Below, one piece after another: positions 18,340 to 27,554 of a stretch of 64,000 nt of DNA. This stretch comes from DASVVT01 sp036386415. GTDB taxonomy: Bacteria; Acidobacteriota; Blastocatellia; Pyrinomonadales; Pyrinomonadaceae. Location of the stretch: positions 1 through 64,000 of the forward strand of contig DASVVT010000068.1 of the NCBI GenBank assembly GCA_036386415.1. Direction: 5' to 3'. Under the pieces are notes generated by a model. The model did no database searches. It was not told the origin of the DNA and worked only from the letters and a program-made list of their open reading frames with translations. Position numbers and translations under genes: made by a program. Within the stretch, counting starts at the first letter, position 1. The number at the start of each line of letters is the position of its first letter.

Positions 18340-19835
18340 CCCTCAGCTCCTTTCGCCATCCGTATTTTCGCGATGAAAGGCTTTAACAGTTCCGGCGAGA
18401 ATGATTCGTAGTTCCTGATGACCATGGCTTCATGTGTCTTGAACTGATTTTTACGTTCGGTCGGCGGGCTGCCGATGTAGATGGCGCGTGCCGCCATCGG
18501 TCGCGTCCGCCCGTAGCCAGCCGTCTTTTGCAGCTCTCTGAGCTTCATGCGCAACCAGATTTCGCCCGCCTGCCCGTGATAGATCATGACCGCATCGCAA
18601 TGGAGCAGGTTGTCTTTGTGATCCTGCGCGGCCTGCGCTTCATCACCTTCCATGACCGGCAGAATCACTTCAAGACCCTGGTCGAAGAGATAACTTTCAA
18701 GCGGCAAGACAGCCTCGTAATCCTGCTTGTCGCAGATCAGATAGAGAGAGGACGGATGGTCTCCATTGGGTGGCGCGTGCGGCTGAGGCTTGTCGGCCAG
18801 CTTTTCATAGATCTGTACTTTGAGGTCTTCGAGCTTGGTTTGCAGGACTTCGACGCCATGAAAACCGTTGAGACCGAGCCGCAGCGAGTCTATGTATTTT
18901 TGCTGGCGCTCATCCGGCGATTGCAAGCCCGTGGGCATCCAGATGAGCCTTTGCATCTGCTCAGCCCCGCGCTCTGTCGCCAGATCATTCTGTATCTGAA
19001 TGATCGAGCGGCTCTCATCTTCCGGAACCATGCCGTAGCGCGCGCCGATCAGATGAATCGAGAGCTGACTGTTCTTCAGATACTCGCGGACGGCCTCCTT
19101 CAATGCCGTTGCGTCCAGTGGCAGCTCTTTATCCGGCAGGACTCGGTGTCCGTGCTGCTGCAACTCGCGTTGGATGTTGTCCCTCTCTTCGTTCAAGTCG
19201 GAGGTGGTGTGCGCCAGATAGATGGTCTTTACGTTGGCGGCAGGGGGCGACGTGACGAGCGCGCTTTTGCCCGCCTCTTTCATCCTCTCGATCAGCAGCT
19301 TGATGTCGTTGGCGAGGTCTTCCAGCTTCTCCCAGTAACGTATGTCGCGGTGCGGCGAGACATCCGGGCTGAACTCTTTCGCTCGCCCAAGCTGGTGGTC
19401 ATACTCGTAAAATTCATAGCCCAGCATAGGCTGGATGCTCGCGGGCTGCTCTTCGCGTCGAATAAAAGTCTTGATGACTTTAAAGACGCGCGAGCTGTTG
19501 CCCAGGCGTATGCCCCCCTGAAGCTCCGCAGCTTTGCAGAACTCTGTAATCTCTCGCATACACCATTCGGACTTGACGTAACGCGGTGATAGGATCGAGA
19601 CGAGGATCGCCACCTTTGAGACGCGCAGGACGAGCGAATCTGCGAAATAATCGTTGCCTTGCAGCTTGGGATCGCGCCAGATTCTCACTTCCTCGCCGAG
19701 AAGCTGCGACAGACGAACGCCGAGGCGCTCGTGAAGCGTCTCGACCCAGCCGTCCAGACCTTCCGCGAGGGGCTGGTTATCCAGGTGAGCGTAGCTGATG
19801 AAGATGTCATCTTCGAAATTTGGGATCGGACACAT
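18336..19835 (-). CDS. TIR-domain protein with two further TIR-like modules
   Basis: A 499-residue protein. The N-terminal TIR domain (about 8-140) has DIFISYAHLD, WRDPKLQGNDYF and SPRYVKSEWCMREI; E95 in WCMREI sits where catalytic TIRs have the NADase glutamate, so NAD+ cleavage is plausible. A second alpha/beta module starts near residue 205 (TIYLAHTTSDLNEERD) and a third near 356 (SLYLICDKQDYEAVLPLESY); both look TIR-like or DUF4062-like. The gene precedes and overlaps the nSTAND-WD40 gene, forming an effector/sensor pair in trans rather than one fused polypeptide. No signal peptide is present, so it is cytoplasmic. The start at 19835 gives the first complete TIR strand. Confidence 0.88.
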   Translation of the reverse strand: MCPIPNFEDDIFISYAHLDNQPLAEGLDGWVETLHERLGVRLSQLLGEEVRIWRDPKLQGNDYFADSLVLRVSKVAILVSILSPRYVKSEWCMREITEFCKAAELQGGIRLGNSSRVFKVIKTFIRREEQPASIQPMLGYEFYEYDHQLGRAKEFSPDVSPHRDIRYWEKLEDLANDIKLLIERMKEAGKSALVTSPPAANVKTIYLAHTTSDLNEERDNIQRELQQHGHRVLPDKELPLDATALKEAVREYLKNSQLSIHLIGARYGMVPEDESRSIIQIQNDLATERGAEQMQRLIWMPTGLQSPDERQQKYIDSLRLGLNGFHGVEVLQTKLEDLKVQIYEKLADKPQPHAPPNGDHPSSLYLICDKQDYEAVLPLESYLFDQGLEVILPVMEGDEAQAAQDHKDNLLHCDAVMIYHGQAGEIWLRMKLRELQKTAGYGRTRPMAARAIYIGSPPTERKNQFKTHEAMVIRNYESFSPELLKPFIAKIRMAKGAEG

Positions 19836-20507
19836 CTTAGCCTCCGGTGCAAGAGCGAGCGAGTGAGCGCATCGCTTTCAATAGCGTTCTGTCAAGACGC
19901 TTGCGCTGCGGTGGATCGGGGTAACAGAAGTCTACTTCTCGGCCGTCCAGTTCAATTTGATGGAGCCTGACATCCAGCCGCAACATCCCCGGATGAAGCG
20001 GCTCTTAATATGAAAGCAGGGCGTTTGCAATCCCTGCCCTCAATGCAGAGTGTCATCTAGGTTGGCGCGGTTGAAAGGCTCAGCTATTTCCAGAGCGGTG
20101 ATGCAAACCCACAGAGCTAATCTTTGGCGACCGACGTGAGGTCTGCATACGTTGTGCCCGCTAAATATGACCTTAATGAAAATTCAAGTCAAGGAGCTTC
20201 GGGCAGGAGTCGTGTCCAGAGTTTCAACTCAACTCTCTGTGCCCCCCGTGTTCTCTCGGGTCTCTGCGGTGAATCAAGTTCAACTAAGACTCATCACAGA
20301 GACACCGCAGGACGAGAGAGGATGCACAGAGCACTAATCAACCAGGCAAAGGAACGGATGACTCATAATTAACCACGTAGGACGGAAAAGTTGCCCTAGA
20401 GGAAAGACATAGACCTCGACTCGCTTCTCCTTCCCTCTGTGTTACTCTCATGTCCTCTTGAGGTGGTGAAACACCTTTCTCTGAATCGAAGCGGTCGGAG
20501 GTGATCT
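19836..20507. other. Spacer upstream of the TIR operon and the cyclodeaminase gene
   Basis: About 670 bp between divergent genes. The first 390 bases show nothing I can name. A CACAGAG-type palindrome occupies 20232-20334. The last 20 bases hold a near-perfect ribosome binding site (GGAGGTGAT) for the next gene. Confidence 0.5.
20232..20334. repeat. CACAGAG-type palindromic repeat
   Basis: Left arm CTCTCTGTGCCCCCCGTG faces a right arm containing CACAGAGACACCGCAG and GCACAGAGCAC. It is the same family as 7322-7415 and 54844-54949. Confidence 0.75.
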
Positions 20508-21506
20508 ATGAGACCTGTGGGTACGCTCTTGCTCGGTCGCAGCGAGATCGCGCAGCTTCTGGCTCTAGACGAGTGTATTGATGCGGTCGAGCAGGCCTTC
20601 AAGTTCCATGCGGAAGGCCGGACATTGCCGCCCGGAGTCCTCGGCATACACGCGCGCGAGGGAGGCTTTCACATCAAGGCCGCCGGTTTGAAATTCGATC
20701 ACCGGACGTACTTCGCCACGAAGATCAACGGAAACTTCTTTCAGAACATGAAGCGGTTCGGAATGCCTAACATTCAGGGCATCATCGTGCTCTGCGACGG
20801 AGAGAACGGCTACCCGCTGGCCGTCATGGATTCCATAGAGATCACGATCATCCGAACCGGAGCGGCCACCGCCGTGGCGGCGAAATATCTCGCCCGACGC
20901 GCGGCCAGCGTCGTCACCATCTGCGGCTGCGGCAACCAGGGACGCATACAGCTTCGCGCCCTGACGAGGGCGCGCGCCCTCAAACGAGTCTACGCCTTCG
21001 ACCATGACGTGACCGAAGCGCAAAGGTTCGCCAGCGAGCTTTCAACCGAGCTGGGAATTGAAGTCCTCACGGCTACCGATCTGGCTTTGGCGGTCGGGCA
21101 GAGCGACATCTGCGTGACTTGCACGCCGTCTGAAGAATATTTCCTGAAGCGCGAGATGGTGGCGCGAGGCGCGTTCATCGCCGCCGTCGGCGCAGACAGC
21201 CCCGACAAGCAGGAGCTCGATCCGGCGCTGATGCAGGGCAACAAGGTGGTGGCCGATATTCTGGAACAGTGCGCGACCATCGGAGAGCTTCATCACGCTC
21301 TCGCAGAGGGGTTGATCGGGAAGGAGGACGTGCACGCGGAGCTTGGAGAGGTGGTCTTGGGGCGAAAGGCCGGGCGCGACTCCGAAGATGAGGTCATCAT
21401 CTTCGACAGTACGGGCACAGCCTTGCAGGATGCAGCCGCCGCCGCGATTGTCTACGAGAAGGCCGTCAGCCAGGGCAGAGGCACGACGTTGAATCTTGTG
21501 GGATAG
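20508..21506 (+). CDS. Ornithine cyclodeaminase / mu-crystallin family protein
   Basis: A 332-residue NAD(P)-binding enzyme. The Rossmann motif is CGCGNQGRIQ near residue 140, and VGADSPDKQELD near 230 is typical of the family. Members include ornithine cyclodeaminase, alanine dehydrogenase and imine reductases, and the sequence alone does not choose between them. The ATG at 20508 follows GGAGGTGAT, the strongest ribosome site in the window. No amino-acid pathway genes flank it, so its substrate is open. Confidence 0.9.
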   Translation: MRPVGTLLLGRSEIAQLLALDECIDAVEQAFKFHAEGRTLPPGVLGIHAREGGFHIKAAGLKFDHRTYFATKINGNFFQNMKRFGMPNIQGIIVLCDGENGYPLAVMDSIEITIIRTGAATAVAAKYLARRAASVVTICGCGNQGRIQLRALTRARALKRVYAFDHDVTEAQRFASELSTELGIEVLTATDLALAVGQSDICVTCTPSEEYFLKREMVARGAFIAAVGADSPDKQELDPALMQGNKVVADILEQCATIGELHHALAEGLIGKEDVHAELGEVVLGRKAGRDSEDEVIIFDSTGTALQDAAAAAIVYEKAVSQGRGTTLNLVG

Positions 21507-21564
21507 CTTCATCGCCGTTGTCCTGGAAGATGCTCCGAGGGGCTGGCAGACAGGCGAATTTATG

Positions 21565-21570
21565 TATAAT
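21565..21570 (+). promoter_or_regulatory. Possible -10 element
   Basis: TATAAT lies about 115 bases before the small ORF and 345 before the M49-like gene. No convincing -35 hexamer is placed correctly, so this is weak evidence for a promoter serving both. Confidence 0.3.
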
Positions 21571-21683
21571 GTTGCCCGACCCGAAACAATCAGGCTTTAT
21601 TATCTGGACGAGACGCCGAAGAGAATGAATCTACTGCCTTCGGCGCAAACCGAAAAGAACCATCGACATTGCGGGAGAAGCTA

Positions 21684-21857
21684 ATGACAGAAGCAGAGGA
21701 AAAAGAGATGCGAGCAGTTGTGCGTAATGAACTTCTAGGCATTATCAACGACGCCAAGGAACTACTCGGCATGGGGAAAGACCCGACGGGGATCGGCAAG
21801 AAGGCGCTGGAAGGGTTGGCTAACGTGATCAGGCGGCGCGAGCCGAACGCTCAATAG
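21684..21857 (+). CDS. Small acidic/basic helical protein, unknown
   Basis: A 57-codon frame starting at ATG 21684 after GGGAG. The peptide begins MTEAEEKEMRAVVRNELL and is predicted mostly helical, with a glycine-rich turn GMGKDPTGIG in the middle. No family is recognised. It precedes the M49-like gene by about 57 bases and may be co-transcribed. Its amphipathic pattern and ribosome site favour a real gene, but the short length leaves doubt. Confidence 0.5.
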   Translation: MTEAEEKEMRAVVRNELLGIINDAKELLGMGKDPTGIGKKALEGLANVIRRREPNAQ

Positions 21858-21914
21858 AGTCTCTCTCTCGTGCGCGTGACCGGATCAAGAGATCAAAGTA
21901 TGCAGAGGATTGAA

Positions 21915-23669
21915 ATGATGATGCGTGTCAAAACCTATCTCAAGGCTGGCTTGCTGGCGTTGGCCGTCGCCGCGCCCGTTTGCGTCGTTCACAGCCAGCA
22001 GGAGAAGCCGAACAAACCCACCGGCTCATCGCTGACGCAGAAGATTCGCCGCTTCGCTCCGACAGAGATCACGGCTGACGCCGCGCATCTCTCGAAGGGC
22101 GACCAGCAGGCGCTTGCCAAGATCATAGAGGCCGCGCGTCTGCTCGACCCTATCTATCTACGCCAGGTCTGGACTGGCAACGTCGCTCTCTTGAAGAAGC
22201 TTGAGGCAGACACGAGCGCGGAAGGGCGCGAGCGGCTTCACTACTTCAAGATCAACGTCGGCCCCTGGTCGCGCCTCGACAACAACGAGGCTTTCATAGA
22301 GGGCGTGCCCCCCGTCAAAGTGCCGCACGGCAGCTTCTATCCGGACGACATGACGAAGGAGGAGTTCAACGCCTGGACGGGCGGGCTTACGGCGGAGGCG
22401 CGCCAGCGCGCCGAAGGCTTCTTCTATGTCATTCGTCGCGATGCTGATCGCAAGCTCAAGGTCGTCCCTTACAGCGAAGAGTATCGCGAATTTCTGGAAC
22501 CGGCAGCCAAACTGCTGCGCGAGGCGGCGGCGCTCACGACCAATCAAACGCTCAAGAATTTTCTGACCAAACGCGCCGACGCCTTCAAGTCGAACGACTA
22601 TTACGACAGTGATGTCGCGTGGATGGAGCTGGATGCGCCGATTGACGTGACCATCGGGCCGTATGAAACGTATGAGGACGAGCTGTTCAGTTATAAGGCG
22701 GCGTTCGAGGCTTATGTGACGCTCAGAGACGAGGCCGAGTCTGCGAAGCTGGCGAAGTTCAGCCAGTATCTACAGGAGCTTGAGAACAACCTGCCGATGG
22801 AGGCGCGTTATCGCAATCCGAAGCTCGGCGCGGCCTCTCCGATCCGCGTCGTCAACGAGGTCTACAGTTCGGGCGAGGGCAACAGCGGCGTACAGACGGC
22901 GGCCTACAACCTTCCGAACGACGAGCGCGTGGTCAAGGAGAAGGGCTCAAAAAGAGTCATGCTCAAGAACGTGCAGGAGGCGAAGTTCCAGAAGACGCTG
23001 ATCCCCATCTCGAAGGTCGTCTTAGACCCCGCGCAGCAATCCAGCCTCTCCTTCGACGCTTTCTTCACGCACATCCTGGCGCACGAGCTGATGCACGGGC
23101 TCGGGCCGCACAACATCCGTGTGGGCGATAAAGAGACGACCGTGCGGCAGCAGTTGAAAGAGCTCTATTCGTCGATTGAAGAGGCGAAGGCGGACATCAC
23201 AGGGCTGTGGGCTCTGCAATACCTGATTGATAAGGGCGTGGTTGATCGAAAGATGGAGAGCTCTATCTATACAACCTACCTCGCAAGCTGTTTCCGCTCC
23301 GTCCGCTTTGGCATCACGGAGGCGCACGGGCGCGGCATCGCCTTGCAGTTCAATTATCTGATGGATGAAGGCGCGTTCAACATGGACGAGCGCGCAGGTA
23401 CGTTCAGCATCAACACGGCCAAGGTTAAAGATGCTGTGCGCAAGCTGACCCGAGACATACTCACCCTCCAGGCCGAAGGCTCTTACGAGAAGGCCAAAGC
23501 GATGCTCGATAAGTATGCCGTGGTCAGGCCGCCCATGCAGAAGGCGCTTGATCGGCTCACTGACGTGCCCGTTGATATTGAGCCGAGCTTTCCGATGGCG
23601 CACGAGAAGACGCGCAGTTTCAAAACCGCTTCTTCCACGGCCTCGATTTCTCAAAAGGGACTGAGATAA
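21915..23669 (+). CDS. Exported M49-like metallopeptidase, paralogue 2
   Basis: About 584 residues from the ATG at 21915, which follows AGAGG; the open frame extends upstream to a GTG at 21870, but the signal peptide begins at the triple-methionine start. Zinc-binding HELMH is at about 390-394 and EEAKAD at about 422-427, which fits an HExxH peptidase with a downstream glutamate ligand. It is a diverged paralogue of the gene at 9000-10835: both have the IGPYETYEDELF-type block and similar length, but the loop around the HExxH differs (HELMHGLGPHN against HEVGHYLGVDM). Most likely a periplasmic zinc peptidase of the dipeptidyl-peptidase III superfamily; the substrate is not known. Confidence 0.8.
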   Translation: MMMRVKTYLKAGLLALAVAAPVCVVHSQQEKPNKPTGSSLTQKIRRFAPTEITADAAHLSKGDQQALAKIIEAARLLDPIYLRQVWTGNVALLKKLEADTSAEGRERLHYFKINVGPWSRLDNNEAFIEGVPPVKVPHGSFYPDDMTKEEFNAWTGGLTAEARQRAEGFFYVIRRDADRKLKVVPYSEEYREFLEPAAKLLREAAALTTNQTLKNFLTKRADAFKSNDYYDSDVAWMELDAPIDVTIGPYETYEDELFSYKAAFEAYVTLRDEAESAKLAKFSQYLQELENNLPMEARYRNPKLGAASPIRVVNEVYSSGEGNSGVQTAAYNLPNDERVVKEKGSKRVMLKNVQEAKFQKTLIPISKVVLDPAQQSSLSFDAFFTHILAHELMHGLGPHNIRVGDKETTVRQQLKELYSSIEEAKADITGLWALQYLIDKGVVDRKMESSIYTTYLASCFRSVRFGITEAHGRGIALQFNYLMDEGAFNMDERAGTFSINTAKVKDAVRKLTRDILTLQAEGSYEKAKAMLDKYAVVRPPMQKALDRLTDVPVDIEPSFPMAHEKTRSFKTASSTASISQKGLR

Positions 23670-23699
23670 GTCCAAGCAGATGTAGTAGGGTGTAATCAA

Positions 23700-24626
23700 A
23701 TGAGGGGCTTGACAATCGTTCTTGGCGCTACGCTGCTCTTGACGAGCGCGTGTGGCAGCGGCAGCAGCAGCAGGTCGAAGAATCAACTTGACGCCGTCGC
23801 GTATCAACGGGAGATCGAGCAGTGGAAGGGTGAGCGTGCCGCAGGGCTTCAGAGTGAAGACGGGTGGCTCACTCTCGTCGGACTCTTCTGGCTCAAGGAG
23901 GGTGAGAACAAGGTTGGAAGCGCGGAGTCTAACGAGATCGTGCTGCCGCAGGGTAAAGCGCCGAAAATGGTCGGCTCGCTATGGCTTGAGAAGGGAAGCG
24001 TGCGGCTTGATGCGCTGCCTGACAGCGGTCTGACAGAAGGAGGCAAGGCGGTCACGTCCCTCACGCTCCAATCGGACGCAGACGAAGCGCCGACCGTCTT
24101 GAATCTGGGCTCTTTGAGCTTTTATGTTATCAAGCGCGGCGATAGATTCGGCGTCAGGGTGAGGGACAAAGAGAACCCCGACAGGCTGCATTTTGCGGGT
24201 CTGGACTACTATCCGGCAGACCCTAAGTGGAGGCTCGAAGCGAAGCTTCAGCCCTACAATCCGCCCAAGGCCATCCCGATCACCAACGTCCTCGGCATGA
24301 CGGAAGACATGACCTCGCCCGGCGCGCTTCTTTTTGATGTCGCGGGGAAAACCTATCGCCTCGACGCGGTTGAGGAGAAGGGATCGAAGCAGTTTTTCCT
24401 TATCTTCGCGGACGAAACGACGGGGCGTGAGACGTACGGGGCGGGGCGTTATCTCTACGCCGACCCGCCCGACGCCGCAGGCACGGTCATCGTCGATTTC
24501 AACAAAGCCTATAACCCGCCCTGCGCCTTTACGAACTATGCCACCTGCCCGCTGCCACCCTCGCAGAACCGTCTCGCGTTGCGCATTGAAGCCGGAGAGA
24601 AAAGGTACGCCGCGTCCACTCACTGA
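23700..24626 (+). CDS. DUF1684 lipoprotein
   Basis: A 308-residue protein recognised as the DUF1684 family by GWLTLVGLFWLKEGEN near residue 57 and the C-terminal YNPPCAFTNYATCPLPP. The signal peptide ends in a lipobox LTSAC, so it is a lipoprotein; a Gly/Ser-rich tether encoded by a GGCAGC/CAG run (23752-23771) follows the cysteine. It begins 30 bases after the M49-like gene and is probably in its transcript. The biochemical role of the family is unknown. Confidence 0.88.
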   Translation: MRGLTIVLGATLLLTSACGSGSSSRSKNQLDAVAYQREIEQWKGERAAGLQSEDGWLTLVGLFWLKEGENKVGSAESNEIVLPQGKAPKMVGSLWLEKGSVRLDALPDSGLTEGGKAVTSLTLQSDADEAPTVLNLGSLSFYVIKRGDRFGVRVRDKENPDRLHFAGLDYYPADPKWRLEAKLQPYNPPKAIPITNVLGMTEDMTSPGALLFDVAGKTYRLDAVEEKGSKQFFLIFADETTGRETYGAGRYLYADPPDAAGTVIVDFNKAYNPPCAFTNYATCPLPPSQNRLALRIEAGEKRYAASTH

Positions 24627-24714
24627 TGAGCAAAGAGAAATAACTAAACGCGAAGAAGAAGACGCTGGAGGACGCAGAGAGAGATATATTCCGCTTCGCA
24701 GCCTTTGCGTTTAC

Positions 24715-24863
24715 TAATACCAAGTAGCAATCACAAGAGGACGGGGGAACAATCCACGAAGTAACACGAAGCAACACGAAACAACCCCCCTTCTTTTCGT
24801 GTTATTTCGTGTTACTTCGTGGATCGGTCGCCCACCTTCTTTTCATTCTGCTTTCTTGTATAA
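24715..24863. repeat. MITE-like element, copy 1 (ends TAATACCA)
   Basis: Starts TAATACCAAG, then GAGGACGGGGGAACAATCCAC, a CACGAA-rich palindrome, GTGGATCGGTCGCCCACC and TTCTGCTTTCTTG. The copy at 27555-27744 has the same blocks in reverse order and complement, including terminal TTGGTATTA. A degenerate CGCAAAG-type repeat lies just upstream (about 24650-24712). The open frame of the next gene runs back through this element, which argues that its annotated start must be downstream. Confidence 0.8.
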
Positions 24864-24996
24864 TTCTTTGCGCCCTCCACCGTTTAATGCCTGTCTCTGT
24901 TTGAAAACTTCGATACAAGCAAACTTCCTTCATGATATATTCATACGCTCACCGCCCAGCTTAATCGCCCGAATCTTTGGGGGAGCACACCTCGTC

Positions 24997-27513
24997 GTGA
25001 CTACAGCTTCCAGCACTCTTCTTTTGCGCGGGCGCATTCATACCTACTCGATTGCGAGCCTCTGGCTCATCGGCGTCTGTTTCGTTCTTTCCGGCGCGAG
25101 CGGGCTGATTTACGAAATCCTGTGGGCGCGCATGCTCGGTTTGGTGTTCGGTGCGACGACGTTTGCGATCAGCGCCGTGCTCGCGGCCTTCATGGGCGGC
25201 CTGGCGCTCGGGAGCGCCGTCGCGGGCAGACTTGGCGCAAGACTTCGGCGTCCGCTTCGCGCTTACGGGTTGATTGAGATCGGCATTGCGCTCTACGCGC
25301 TCATAGTTCCGCTGCTGTTCCGCGTTGTCGATCATGTCTACGCAGTCATGTGGGAGCAGTTCCGTCCGGGCTTTTATGCGTTCAGCCTGTGGCGATTCCT
25401 GCTCTCGTGGGCGGTTCTGCTCTTGCCGACAGCCCTGATGGGTGCGACGCTGCCTGTGCTTTCAGCGGCACTTCGGCGCGCCCCCGCCTACACGTCTACT
25501 TCTGTTGCGAGGCTCTACACCTGCAACCTCCTGGGTGCGATCTTCGGCACTCTCGCCGCAGGGTTTCTGTTACTGCCGCTGCTCGGCGTACGCGCAACGA
25601 TCTGGACGGCAGCCGCCGTCAACATCATCGTCGGCCTCGCCGCATGCATCATCGACCTGAAGGGGGCGGAAGCCTTAAACGCAAGTCGGGAAGAGGGCGA
25701 GAAGGGTTTAGTAGAGACGACGAGTGAAACTCCCGAACATGCAAGGCCGCACAGCTTGAGAGCGGCAGAAGAGGGAGCAGGAAGCAACGGCTTCTGGCTT
25801 CTGTGCGCAGCCGTTTCAGGCTTCGTGACGATCAGCACGCAGGTGGCCTGGACGCGCGTGCTCACGATGGTGATCGGATCATCCACCTATGCCTTCAGCG
25901 TCGTCGTAGCATTATTCCTGCTGGGTCTTTCGGGCGGCGCTTACGTCGTCGGGCGGCAGGCGGCGTCTGCCCGCTTGCGACGCATGGTCCTTCAGGTCGA
26001 AATGGGTTGCGCGGCGAGCCTGGCGGCCAGCATCTGGATGATCAACAGGATGCCCGATCTGCTCTACAACAAGGGTCTGGACTACAGGATAGACTCATGG
26101 CTCGGGCTACTGGCACTACAAACGTGCGTGGCGGGGATGTTGATCCTGATTCCGGCGTTCCTGATGGGGATGGTCATGCCGCTCGTCCTCGTCTGGGCTG
26201 GATGCAGAGACGCCTTCGTCTCCGTCCGTCTGGTCGGGAGAAGTTATGCCGTCAACACGCTCGGCGCGATTGTGGGCGCATTCATCACAGGCTTCATCCT
26301 CATCCCGAAGGTGGGCACGAGGACAACCATTCTCGTCGCAGCATCGCTGTGTCTGTTGGTCGCGGGCTTCGCCTACGGCAGCAGCAACGCGCATGAAGGC
26401 CGAAAGGTGTTCGCGCGTCGCGCCCTCGCCGCATTGACGACTTTAATTCTCGTCGGCGCGCTCTTTATCTCGGCGCCCCGTTTGAATCTGGAAGCCCTTT
26501 CCATTGGCGCGTACGATGGTCTCGTGCGCGTGCTTGCACACTCGCAACACGGCGGCGAGAAAACGTCATATGCGCCAGGCGTACCGGAAACTCATCGCCT
26601 GCTGATGTACGAGGAAGGGCCGACGGCGACCGTCTCCGTGCGCGAGGATTGGGGCGTGCGCTCAATGGCGATCAACGGGCGCACCAACGCTTCGGACAAC
26701 GCTGCCGTTCACGGCGACATGGCGACGCAGGTGATGCTCGGCCAACTGCCGCTGCTGCTCGCGCCGCGCACACGGAGGGGCTTGATCGTCGGCTTCGCTT
26801 CGGGTGTGAGCGTCGGCTCGATGCTCCAATCAGGAATCCAATCGCTTGACTGTGTAGAGCTTGAGCCGACGACCCTTCAGGCTTCGCGCTTTTTCGAGCA
26901 CGTCAACAATCGCCCGTTAGATGATGCGCGCCTGCGTCTGATGATCGACGACGCGCGCGCATACCTGCGCGTGAGCCCGACGCTGTACGACATGATCGTG
27001 AGCGAGCCGAGTCATCCCTGGGTTCCGGGCGTCGCCAATCTCTTCACCAGAGAGTTCTTCGAACTGGGACGCAGCCGTTTGAACAAGGACGGCCTCTTCG
27101 TGCAGTGGCTACAGATTTATCAGCTTTCGACTGAGAGCCTGCGCTCCGTGCTGGCGACCTACCTGGATGTCTTTCCGCACGTCTTCGTCTTTCGCGTCAG
27201 CGGTACGACAAAAGGCAAAGACCTGATCCTGGTCGGCAGTCGCACGCCGCTCACGCTTGAGCACGTAAGCGAACGTCTGAGCGACCGGCGCGTCGGGGCG
27301 GAACTGGCGCGCGTGGGTATTAGAAGCCCTGGCGATGTAGAAAGCTGGTACGTTTGTGATGAAACGCAACTGAGCCCTGCGGTCGCCGGAGCCGTCATCA
27401 ATACGGACGACAACATGCTCATTGAAAATCGCGCGCCGCGTGAAGCCTTCCTCCCGCTGATGGAGGCCAACGCGGCCTGGATCGAAGCACTCAACACGAA
27501 AAGGCAGAAGTAA
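24997..27513 (+). CDS. Fused MFS-like transporter / spermidine synthase-like protein
   Basis: About 838 residues. The N-terminal half has many hydrophobic helices (for example VCFVLSGASGLIYEILWARM) in an MFS-like arrangement. The C-terminal 300 residues resemble spermidine synthase, with a nucleotide-binding segment VGFASGVSVGSM, acidic CVELEP and DMIVSEPSHPW. Such fusions are common in bacteria and their substrate is usually unknown; typical polyamine-binding residues are not all apparent, so true spermidine synthase activity is doubtful. The frame is open back to 24799, but those codons lie in repeat DNA; GTG at 24997 after GGGGGAG is the likely start. It is flanked by inverted copies of a MITE-like repeat. 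Confidence 0.85.
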   Translation: MTTASSTLLLRGRIHTYSIASLWLIGVCFVLSGASGLIYEILWARMLGLVFGATTFAISAVLAAFMGGLALGSAVAGRLGARLRRPLRAYGLIEIGIALYALIVPLLFRVVDHVYAVMWEQFRPGFYAFSLWRFLLSWAVLLLPTALMGATLPVLSAALRRAPAYTSTSVARLYTCNLLGAIFGTLAAGFLLLPLLGVRATIWTAAAVNIIVGLAACIIDLKGAEALNASREEGEKGLVETTSETPEHARPHSLRAAEEGAGSNGFWLLCAAVSGFVTISTQVAWTRVLTMVIGSSTYAFSVVVALFLLGLSGGAYVVGRQAASARLRRMVLQVEMGCAASLAASIWMINRMPDLLYNKGLDYRIDSWLGLLALQTCVAGMLILIPAFLMGMVMPLVLVWAGCRDAFVSVRLVGRSYAVNTLGAIVGAFITGFILIPKVGTRTTILVAASLCLLVAGFAYGSSNAHEGRKVFARRALAALTTLILVGALFISAPRLNLEALSIGAYDGLVRVLAHSQHGGEKTSYAPGVPETHRLLMYEEGPTATVSVREDWGVRSMAINGRTNASDNAAVHGDMATQVMLGQLPLLLAPRTRRGLIVGFASGVSVGSMLQSGIQSLDCVELEPTTLQASRFFEHVNNRPLDDARLRLMIDDARAYLRVSPTLYDMIVSEPSHPWVPGVANLFTREFFELGRSRLNKDGLFVQWLQIYQLSTESLRSVLATYLDVFPHVFVFRVSGTTKGKDLILVGSRTPLTLEHVSERLSDRRVGAELARVGIRSPGDVESWYVCDETQLSPAVAGAVINTDDNMLIENRAPREAFLPLMEANAAWIEALNTKRQK

Positions 27514-27554
27514 AAAGCGCGATGAAGAACCACGCTTAACCTAATTTTCCGCCC

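Noticed and set aside
18432..19589. 385-codon plus-strand frame opposite the TIR gene
   Set aside because: Antisense shadow of a well-supported gene; no domain in its translation.
24799..24996. Upstream extension of the MFS/spermidine-synthase reading frame
   Set aside because: It runs through a MITE-like repeat and has no ribosome site; GTG 24997 after GGGGGAG is more plausible.
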